A DNA stretch of 41,203 nt from Multifurca ochricompacta. Lineage: Eukaryota; Basidiomycota; Agaricomycetes; Russulales; Russulaceae. Made by a program: the position numbers and the translations under genes. Below are positions 22,359 to 29,434 of this stretch, piece after piece; positions within the stretch are counted from its first letter, which is position 1, and the number at the start of each line of letters is the position of its first letter. The DNA is taken from the NCBI GenBank assembly GCA_022496185.1, contig WTXG01000301.1, forward strand, positions 1-41,203, in the 5' to 3' direction. The notes below the pieces were generated by a model, which saw only the letters and a list, made by a program, of their open reading frames with translations, made no database searches and was not told the DNA's origin.

Positions 22359-22943
22359 TGTTACGTCCGGTGTGAGACGTTCTGCACGACGTGTGCGACA
22401 GCTTTGTACGTGTATCAGATAAGAAGTCAATAGGACCTCTTGGAGTTCGAGTGGATGAGTCAAAGTCAACGGGGCTGTTCCCAAGTGACAATGTCGAGCG
22501 GAAAGTGCCAGAAGCACTGAGATGATCAAGTTAAAGGGTCCTAGGGGAAGTCCAGAAGACAAACACCGATGGATTCAATAAGTCGAGTCTGAAGTCTACA
22601 ATGTAGTTACAGCGGACTTATATACGTAATCGAATGGGCGTCTACAGATAAGATAACGGAGTCAAGTGGGTCCAAATATACGGAAGCGGACGGCGTAGAG
22701 TCGAGCTTCTGATAGGGAATTAAGTAAGTGTCCGGTCGTAAAGATAAGGGATAAAAGATAAGAGATAAGAGCCCAAACACGAGTACAGCAACATAAGCAT
22801 AGACAAAGGCAGTCACGGGGAAGGGAGTAGGGCATGTGAAGGATCCCACGATGGAGACGTGATCTGGTAATGTAAAGTAGGCGGCAAGGAGGGATCATCG
22901 TTAGGTAGGAAGAAGAAAGTCGGAAGAGACGGGGTTCGTAACA
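22359..22943 (-). repeat. 5' LTR of gypsy A
   Basis: 585 bp, ends TGTTACGTCC and GGTTCGTAACA on the plus strand. It contains the TATATAAG box at 22624-22617 (minus) and the self-primer motif at 22590-22580. Confidence 0.95.
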
Positions 22944-22948
22944 GGGGT

Positions 22949-23130
22949 CCTGGTATTAGCTCTGGGTCTTCCAACGTACATTCTCCCCGGGTTTTCCCTT
23001 AGGGTTTCCCACCCACTACCTCCGGACCTTTGTCCCTTCATACAGTAGCTACTATGTCCCTGTAGTAGCCGTGCAATTTGTCTGTTTGGCTGAAGCATGT
23101 AATAAACTTGATTTCAAAAAAAAAAAAAAA
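22949..23130 (+). mobile_element. 3' UTR and poly(A) tail of LINE L5
   Basis: This is the continuation of L5 after gypsy A. CAGTAGCTACTATG, CTGTAGTAGCC and AATAAACTTGATTTC precede an A-run at 23116-23131. The same words end the other LINE remnants. Confidence 0.85.
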
Positions 23131-24396
23131 ACAACACGTTCATTTATGGCTACTCAAGATCCCTCAAATATTGTTGGTTTATGTTCAGAAGATTGAAATG
23201 ATCCTTTATTTACATTATTATTTTATTATTCTGGTTTCATTTCATACAAGCGCGACTGTCCTAGTCCCTGGATGCACATTTCTGCACGTTTAAGTCAACC
23301 TTCCTTAATAGGAAGGAGGTCAGACCACCATGCAATGCAATGTAGTTGCTGCCCCATGCAGCTTGTAGACACATGCGGGCCTTGTTTCAATAAAGTAATT
23401 TGATAATTAAATTATAGAATAGTCTATATTAGTCTAGAGTGTATTTTAGATAGTGCCAGACCGGCAGAATTGGTCGCGCGTTAATAAAACAGATGTATCA
23501 TGGTTTTCAAGAAAGTGGATCACTGATAAGGATTTTATTTTACATCGCACCGTTGATCTGCTTTGATATTTTGTAGGATAATACTAGAACATATTTAACG
23601 CTACCCTGTAGCATACATCAGATGAGATCTTGTATTTTGTGACTGCAGATGTGTTTTATCTCGGAAATTCTACTGATCTTATCAATGCATAATCGGCGCC
23701 TATATGTTACAAACCCCACCGCGTCGTCTTGTTTTCTTTTCCCTATCATGTGACTCGCTGTTGGGACGTGTTGATCCCCATTGTTGACTGTGTTGTGACT
23801 GGCTTTGTCCTTGTTTGTCCCTTATCTCTGACTCATGCTGTGCTTATCTATGACTCATACCTTACATCAGAACACTTATGTATTTTCCCACCAGAATTGC
23901 GACTATACCAGATTCGTCTACGTATATTCTCACCGGGCCCACCTGACTCCATTCCCCCTTTGGATATATTGCGACTTCGTTGATATGCCGAGTACAATAC
24001 TCTGATTCAGACTCCGATTTCTATTACGTATATACAGTGCCTCACAAAACTGAGTCAATGTTTTGCACCTTTGCACTGTTTGTTGAATATTGCATCAGCC
24101 AAAACAAATATAAACAAGGTCTTGGTGTACCATAAAAGGTACACGATAAGGGTTATGTAATGCAACAATGATTATGTAATTCTGATCAAAACCTGTGGAG
24201 CTATGCCCATTTCAAATTGGGGACTCATTGACTCAGTTTTGTGAGGGGGTATCAGAAATATCAGAATCTGATGCTCCACCAAATGTACAGCAACCAATCC
24301 TTAATATATGGTTACCATAGTTATCTTGATATTGATGGGACCTGGAATAGAGCTATTTAACCATGGTTTACATTCCCAGGATAATATAATTTCCCA

Positions 24397-24840
24397 ATGC
24401 ACCCCACCTCCTCTGCTCAGAAAGAAAACATGCTCTCTCTGGCCTCTGAAGGTCATTCCACTGACACTATTGCCTCCAGACTCAGCCTCAGCCAGTCCAC
24501 AGTCTCTAGGACACTCAGAACCCTCCTTCCCAACCATCAGTCACCTCATTTTGGTCATCTTTCCAAGCTCTCTGCTACCTCTGAACATGCTATCATCATA
24601 CAAATCACCACAGGAAAGATTGCCAATGCTGTCCAGGCCACAAAGCACATCAATTCCATCATCCCCAGCCATGTCTCTTCACAAACTGTGCACTGGGTTC
24701 TTAAACAACATTCATTCAAGGCTGTAACAAAGAAGAAAAGGCCACTACTCTCTGCAGTACATTGCAAGAAGCACTTAGCCTTTGCTTTGAAGTACAGAGA
24801 GTGGACTGTGGAGGACTGGCATCTGACCCAAACCTGTTGA
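24397..24840 (+). pseudogene. Tc1-type transposase, N-terminal fragment, left arm
   Basis: The frame reads MHPTSSAQKENMLSLASEG, then a helix-turn-helix of the Tc3/Tc1 type (HSTDTIASRLSLSQSTVSRT) and a second DNA-binding part (SSQTVHWVLKQHSFKA). Homology to the right arm ends after EDW (24819), before the first catalytic Asp; the last residues come from the loop. The product could at most bind DNA. Its start is shared with the right-arm copy at 25294. Confidence 0.85.
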
Positions 24841-25294
24841 TTTTGGTCTCATCTGACCAAATCACCCTCTCCCAGTCCTCCATAGTCCATTTTTGGTACT
24901 TCAAAGCAAAGGCTAAGTGCTTCTTGCAATGTACTGCAGAGAGTAGTGGCCTTTTCTTCTTTGTTACAGCCTTGAATGAATGTTGTTTAAGAACCCAGTG
25001 CACAGTTTGTGAAGAGACATGGCTGGGGATGATGGAATTGATGTGCTTTGTGGCCTGGACAGCATTGGCAATCTTTCCTGTGGTGATTTGTATGATGATA
25101 GCATGTTCAGAGGTAGCAGAGAGCTTGGAAAGATGACCAAAATGAGGTGACTGATGGTTGGGAAGGAGGGTTCTGAGTGTCCTAGAGACTGTGGACTGGC
25201 TGAGGCTGAGTCTGGAGGCAATAGTGTCAGTGGAATGACCTTCAGAGGCCAGAGAGAGCATGTTTTCTTTCTGAGCAGAGGAGGTGGGGTGCAT
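24716..25294 (-). pseudogene. Tc1-type transposase, N-terminal fragment, right arm
   Basis: This copy matches the left arm and continues through the loop as WERVIWSDETKINRFGSD. The block includes the first catalytic Asp of the DDE/D motif (SDET). It then runs into the antisense of the left arm and becomes meaningless. The two later catalytic residues are absent. The loop thus holds the only unpaired transposase sequence. Confidence 0.85.
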
Positions 25295-26048
25295 TGGGAA
25301 ATTATATTATCCTGGGAATGTAAACCATGGTTAAATAGCTCTATTCCAGGTCCCATCAATATCAAGATAACTATGGTAACCATATATTAAGGATTGGTTG
25401 CTGTACATTTGGTGGAGCATCAGATTCTGATATTTCTGATACCCCCTCACAAAACTGAGTCAATGAGTCCCCAATTTGAAATGGGCATAGCTCCACAGGT
25501 TTTGATCAGAATTACATAATCATTGTTGCATTACATAACCCTTATCGTGTACCTTTTATGGTACACCAAGACCTTGTTTATATTTGTTTGGCTGATGCAA
25601 TATTCAACAAACAGTGCAAAAGTGCAAAACATTGACTCAGTTTTGTGAGGCACTGTAAGGCCTGCCTAGATAGCCTGTATGCCTTAGACTCGACTTCTTA
25701 ATCGACTTGGTGCATTACCTTCTGGGTGGTTCCTAAGACCCGACTCTTGAATCGTCTCAGTGCTTCTGGCACTTGTCCACTCACCGACACCAAGGGATTA
25801 GCTCCTTTGTGTTGACTTCTCACTCGAACTCCGTGTACTTGAAAGACAGTGCATACCTGACTCCGTAGTTCCGCTACACGACTTATCACATGTCGTGACG
25901 AATGCCCGCACCAGGCGTTACACTATACCTGCCAAACCCGCCGCATGGGTACAGGTTTCCACGGGTTGGGAGCCATATACCCATACCCGTACCTGGCAAA
26001 ACCTGTGGCGCTTACCTGTGCAGGTATGAAACCCCTTGACAATCACTA

Positions 26049-26523
26049 GCTTCAGGCATCTAAGGTTCACTTCAGCTGTAGACTAGATTAGATTAGATTC
26101 CGGAGTATTGGACTTTTTATGTTATCTTTATTACATTTCTTTCTCACCTTACTCAGCTGATTAGTGATGGACTTAGTAATGCGCAGTATAGCATGTGATT
26201 CTCCTTTAGCCAATGGCCTTTGTCCCTCATGTTTATTGTCCAGCACTTGTGGACTTATTCCCAGTGCACACAGACCATCCCTTGGAGTATATAAGGGTGT
26301 CTGTTTCATCTCTTACACTTCAGAGTTCCTTCTATCTCTGAAGTGTAAGTCCCATCTATTTTACTCTCTACTTCCTTTAGACTAACATGCTATGTAGTAC
26401 TTGTCTTTTCTAGGTCAGTAGTGTAGTAATATAGAGTTCCTTCTATCTCTGAAGTTACTTGTCTTTTCTAGCCTCACCGCTACTAACCACAGTCAGTATA
26501 ACCAGCAGCATGATTGCTCAACA
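26049..26523 (+). mobile_element. LTR of family 3, 5'-clipped
   Basis: It matches the complete LTR at 27144-27651 (reverse) but lacks about the first 26 nt, and it abuts the hAT2 terminus. It ends GATTGCTCAACA. A TATATAAG box near 26289 is followed by the hairpin TTACACTTCAGAG (26313-26325) / CTCTGAAGTGTAA (26336-26348). A LINE piece lies on the right. Confidence 0.85.
26313..26348 (+). promoter_or_regulatory. Hairpin at the predicted 5' end of the family-3 LTR transcript
   Basis: A 13-bp perfect stem with a 10-nt pyrimidine-rich loop lies about 25 nt after the TATA box. The same stem with a different 10-nt loop occurs at 37040-37073 and, reversed, at 27319-27348. Confidence 0.6.
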
Positions 26524-26868
26524 AGAACAACTTACAAAGTCCTAAACCAATGTGAACCCCCTTGAAGGGGGTTCACAGGGCCATTGGGCAGTAATGGGCT
26601 TGAAGAAAGCCCTTGACCCTTGGATAAACTCCAAGAGCTGTGTGACTCTGGCGTGATTGTTGAAGATCTGCAGCCAGGTGAGCTCATCAAAGAGCAAGCC
26701 TGGGTCCATCCCACAAGTCACCTGTGTTTGGGTGTACAGGGGGCAGTCAAGAGTGATGTGATTGAAGGTCACAGGGCTAATGTTGTTGCAGTGGCAAAGA
26801 CAATCCAACTCAGGGCAGGAAGAGAGAAACTGTTCATGGTACTCAGCAGTGAAGGCATGGCCAGTGGC
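26524..26868 (-). pseudogene. LINE ORF2 C-terminal fragment (L3)
   Basis: Minus strand: CLCHCNNISPVTFNHITLDCPLYTQTQVTC and later LLEFIQGSRAFFKPI, a close relative of 812-501 (CPCNDTSLVTF..., LLEFLQDMWAFSKP). The 3' side was cut by the family-3 LTR and the 5' side by hAT3 at 26869. Only the zinc-finger-like C-terminus of ORF2 remains. Confidence 0.75.
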
Positions 26869-27143
26869 TAGGGATCAGCAAGGGTTTTCATACCCACACA
26901 GGTAAGCACCATGGGTTTTGACAGGTACAGGTACAGGTATACAACTCCCAACCTGCCAGAAACCCATACCCACACAGCAGGTTTGGCAGGTATAAGTGGT
27001 CATTGGTCATTGACAAGATCAGCAGAAATGTAATGATAAAATACATCTGTAGCAAACAAATGACAAGATTTAATTTGATGTATGCTACAGGGTTTCTGTA
27101 AATATATTCTAGTGTTATCCTATGAAATATCAAAGCAGATCAA

Positions 27144-27651
27144 TGTCAAACAATCATGCTGCTGGTTATACTGACTGTGGTTAGTAGCGGTGAGGCTAGA
27201 AAGACAAGTATACTTCAGAGGTTGAAGAAACTCTATATTAGCTATACTACTGACCTAGAAAGACAAGTATCTACAGGAGACGTTAGTCAAAGGAAAGTAA
27301 AAAGTATAGTAGGACTTACACTTCAGAGGTTGAAGAAACTCTGAAGTGAAGGACACGAAACAGACACCCTTATATACCCATGGGGGCCAGGGGAAATGGT
27401 CTGTGCGCACTGGGAATAAGTCCACAAGTGCCGGACAATAAACAGAGAGGGAATAAGGCCATTGGCTGTGGAGATATCACATGCTTACTGCGCATTACTA
27501 AGTCCATCACTAATCAGCTGAGTAAGGTGAGAAAGAAATGTAATAAAGATAACATAAAAAGTCCGATACTCCGGAATCTAATCTAATCTAATCTACAGCT
27601 GAAGCGAACCTTAGATGCCTGAAGCATCTCCAGACACGTCCTGTGTCAACA
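27144..27651 (-). mobile_element. Solo LTR of family 3, 508 bp
   Basis: Flanked by the 5-bp duplication ATCAA (27139-27143, 27652-27656) inside hAT3. On the minus strand it starts TGTTGACACAGGACG and ends GATTGTTTGACA. A TATATAAGG box is seen near 27370 (minus), followed by the conserved hairpin (27319-27348). Family assignment (copia or gypsy) is not possible without an internal region. Confidence 0.9.
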
Positions 27652-27838
27652 ATCAACAGTGTGATGTAAAATAAAAGTGTTATCAGTGATCCATTCTCTT
27701 GAAAATCATGAAGCAACTGTTTTATTAATGTGTGATCAATTCTGCCAGTCTGGTACTATCTAAAATACACTCTAGACTACTTTAGACTATTCTATAATCT
27801 AATTATCAAATTATTTTACTGAAACAAGGCCTGCATGT

Positions 27839-28060
27839 TGTTGACACAGTCAGGTGTCGCACGATGCAACTCTGCATGACCTCATATAGGAGGTTGTGTA
27901 CCACTATGAACCTGAGGCCATGTAGCTCAGTGGTTTAGAGCACTGGACCTGGCTTGTCCAGAGGTCTTGGGTTCAATCCCCAACATGGCCATTTCTTTTC
28001 TAGTGTGTGAGCCAGGGTCCTGTTTAAGGTCCCTTGATTGGGGTGTGTGTTTAGCCAACA
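27839..28060 (+). mobile_element. 222-bp LTR-like (TRIM-like) element carrying a tRNA-like gene
   Basis: The ends are TGTTGACACAGTC and TTTAGCCAACA, flanked by an exact 5-bp duplication CATGT (27834-27838, 28061-28065). hAT1 lacks the block at the matching place (about 1389), which confirms an insertion. The first 11 nt equal the start of the family-3 LTR, so the same integrase may serve both. There is no poly(A) tail and no long SINE-type duplication. Inside lies a near-complete tRNA cloverleaf. Confidence 0.8.
27916..27991 (+). tRNA. tRNA-like gene with an unusual anticodon arm
   Basis: Acceptor GGCCATG pairs perfectly with CATGGCC. The D arm is GCTC-AGTGGTTTA-GAGC, the T arm TTGGG-TTCAATC-CCCAA, and the discriminator is A. 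An A box (TAGCTCAGTGG) and a B box (GGGTTCAATCC) are present, and TTTT at 27996-27999 could terminate RNA polymerase III. The anticodon stem CTGGA/TCCAG leaves a 9-nt loop. If a sixth C-G pair is allowed, the 7-nt loop CTGGCTT would give anticodon GGC (Ala). The non-standard loop suggests a tRNA-like or pseudo-tRNA rather than a working decoder. It sits wholly inside the 222-bp mobile element. Confidence 0.6.
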
Positions 28061-28156
28061 CATGTATCTACAGGCTGCATAGAGCAGCAACTACATTGCA
28101 TCACATGGACCAGCATATTGGTCTGATCTCCTTCCTATTAAGGAAGGTTGACTTAA

Positions 28157-28360
28157 CAATCACAGCTTTGATTTTCCATTGGTCTGACAAGATTGTGATC
28201 ATGCATAGATAACACAACAGAAATGTGGTCACAAATTAATTAGACACATAGAATATACATCTAAGATCTGACATATGATCAAATTACATCATTAAACAAG
28301 ATAATGAGATAACATGTTCATTTAATCTAGTAGCTGATATAGTACATCTAAAGTACAAGC
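28157..28360 (-). repeat. Module shared with the hAT-B interior
   Basis: On the minus strand TAGATGTACTATATCAGCTAC and the following about 180 nt resemble 11836-12020 of hAT-B. hAT1 lacks this stretch. It may be an insertion or an ancestral internal part that hAT1 lost. Confidence 0.55.
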
Positions 28361-28822
28361 CTGTGCCATGCCTGTTCCACAAAATGAAATAAAATAATAA
28401 AAATAAACTTAATCTTCTGAACATAAATCAGCAATTATTGAGGGATCCTGAGTAGCCACAAATGAACACATTGTATCCAAGTGCGTATCTCCTTGACCGG
28501 GATGGACTGGGCTGAGTGTCTGAAATGCATGATGCAAGTAAAGAACTTGCACATGTTTCATTTTATGGGTAACCTGGGTATCAAAACAAATATCCAGGGG
28601 TTACCCCTGCCAATCACTATGCATTTGTCAATTATTTTTGCATTCTATGCGGTTATCTGACAGGCTTTTCATCAATGTTCTATAACATCTATCTAATCAT
28701 CTTTGTATATTGGGGTGGATTTTAGTTGTGCTTGTATAAAATTGAAACCAGAATAATAAAACAACAATAGAATAATGAATTATCTTAATCCTATGAATAT
28801 AAAACAGGAATCTTTGAAGGAT

Positions 28823-29415
28823 TGTTACAATCCCTGCCGAGCAACCCCATTTTCTTCACCCTTCCCAACGACAACCCCTCCTTACCACCTACCCTACACT
28901 TCATGATTACGTCCCCATCCTGGGATCCATCACGTGCTCTCCTCCCGTCCCCGTGACCTCCGTTGCACTTGTTGACTCATTGTTTACCTATGCTTGACCC
29001 TTATCTTGTTATCTCTTATCCCTTTATCTTTACGACCGGACACTTACTTAATACCCTATCAGAAGCCAGGCTTTACGCCCTCTGCTTTCGTATATTTGGG
29101 CCCACCTGACCCCGTTGTCCTTATCTCATTGGCGCCCGTTTACTTACGTATATAAGTCCACTGTAGCTACCTTGTAGACCTCAGACTCGACTTATTGAAT
29201 ACATCGGTGCCTGTCTTCCGGACATCCCCTTTGAACCCTTGACTCATTCGTCTCAGTGCTTCTGGCACTTCCTGCTCAACATTGTCTCAAGGCGCAGCCC
29301 TTCTGACTTTGACTCATCCCACCTGAACTCCAAGGAGCCTTATTGGTTCCTTACCTGAACTCGCAGACTGAGCTGTCACACAAGTCGTGTGGAACGTCCC
29401 GCATTGGACATAACA
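28823..29415 (+). repeat. 5' LTR of gypsy B
   Basis: 593 bp, TGTTACAATCCC to TTGGACATAACA. The TATATAAG box at 29149-29156 is followed 34 nt later by AGACTCGACTT (29183-29193), the putative self-primer. Confidence 0.95.
29149..29193 (+). promoter_or_regulatory. Core promoter and self-primer of gypsy B
   Basis: TATATAAG at 29149 and AGACTCGACTT at 29183 place the primer motif where the transcript should begin. The same 34-nt spacing is found in gypsy A (22624 to 22590) and in the family-2 LTR at 36609 to 36575. Confidence 0.7.
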
Positions 29416-29417
29416 TC

Positions 29418-29428
29418 AAGTTGAGTCT
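29418..29428 (+). promoter_or_regulatory. Primer-binding site of gypsy B
   Basis: AAGTTGAGTCT lies two nucleotides after the LTR. It pairs with AGACTCGACTT of the R region over 11 nt, with one G-U pair. Confidence 0.65.
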
Positions 29429-29434
29429 CTCAAC

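Larger units (their letters stand above)
15507..22943 (-). mobile_element. Gypsy A: complete Ty3/gypsy chromovirus, 7437 bp
   Basis: The element has two 585-bp LTRs, a 5-bp duplication GGGGT (15502-15506 and 22944-22948), gag, pol with a chromodomain, and a third ORF. The LTRs differ at about seven positions, nearly all transitions and mostly at CpG, so the insertion is fairly young. It interrupts the 3' part of the ORF1-only LINE. Despite its youth the coding frames carry at least ten 1-nt shifts relative to gypsy B, so the copy as given here is inactive. Confidence 0.96.
13991..23130 (+). mobile_element. ORF1-only LINE (L5) inserted in hAT2 and split by gypsy A
   Basis: The duplication ACAACGCGTTCATTT at 13976-13990 recurs as ACAACACGTTCATTT at 23131-23145, right after a poly(A) run. 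Without gypsy A (15507-22943) and its 5-bp duplication the element is about 1.70 kb. It has a short 5' UTR, ORF1 (14064-15338), about 330 nt of 3' sequence and the tail AATAAACTTGATTTC-poly(A). ORF2, the endonuclease and reverse transcriptase gene, is absent. The 3' UTR (CAGTAGCTACTA, CTGTAGTAGCCGTGCAATTTG) matches that of the ORF2-bearing LINE remnants. Confidence 0.85.
24036..25655. mobile_element. Tc1/mariner-type palindromic element, 1620 bp
   Basis: The termini CAGTGCCTCACAAAACTG are inverted and flanked by TA on both sides (24034-24035, 25656-25657), the Tc1/mariner target. Two arms of 784 bp each (24036-24819 and 24872-25655) are inverted copies with very few mismatches. Those near the loop are the densest, and one lies near the outer ends (CACCTTT against CACTTTT). 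A 52-bp unique loop separates them. Each arm carries the 5' part of one transposase gene, pointing at the centre. The C-terminal half with the remaining catalytic residues is missing. Confidence 0.93.
23705..25922 (+). mobile_element. Solo LTR of family 2, split by a Tc1-type palindrome
   Basis: Ends are TGTTACAAACCCC and CAGGCGTTACA, with the 5-bp duplication CTATA at 23700-23704 and 25923-25927. Without the palindrome it is about 596 bp and matches the reverse LTR at 36339-36932. The palindrome sits inside its TATATAAG box: TATATA remains on the left (24030-24035) and TAAGG on the right. The self-primer motif AGACTCGACTT follows near 25687, which is 34 nt after the reconstituted TATA position. 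Confidence 0.93.
13220..26048 (-). mobile_element. hAT-like element hAT2 (family hAT-A), carrying nested insertions
   Basis: It is the reverse of hAT1: right terminus TAGTGATTGGCAGGGG at 13220 and left terminus CTTGACAATCACTA ending at 26048. Removing the LINE block (13991-23130 plus a 15-bp duplication) and the LTR-2 block (23705-25922 plus 5 bp) leaves 1451 bp, the same length as hAT1. This is independent support for the nesting. The flanks GATGTTCT and GCTTCAGG do not match, so the expected 8-bp duplication is absent. There is no transposase. Confidence 0.88.
26869..28822 (+). mobile_element. hAT-like element hAT3 (family hAT-A), CpG-decayed, with insertions
   Basis: The left terminus is degenerate (TAGGGATCAGCAAGGG). 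The sequence then follows hAT1 from 936 to about 1800, with CpG sites mostly lost. Inside are a solo family-3 LTR (27144-27651), a 222-bp tRNA-bearing element (27839-28060) and a stretch (28157-28360) related to the interior of hAT-B. It stops where gypsy B begins; the last unit and the right terminus are missing. Confidence 0.82.

Noticed and set aside
24036..25655. Palindrome as a pure assembly artefact
   Set aside because: TA flanks on both sides, a 52-bp unique loop, a few arm mismatches and a clean continuation of the LTR on both sides argue for a real element, though long reads should confirm it.
27916..27991. Ordinary functional tRNA-Ala gene
   Set aside because: The anticodon arm has a 9-nt loop (or a 6-bp stem), and the gene sits inside a 222-bp mobile element, so a standard tRNA call is not justified.
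29418..29428. tRNA-type primer-binding site after the LTR
   Set aside because: The site does not start with TGG, and a perfect or near-perfect complement lies in the element's own R region.
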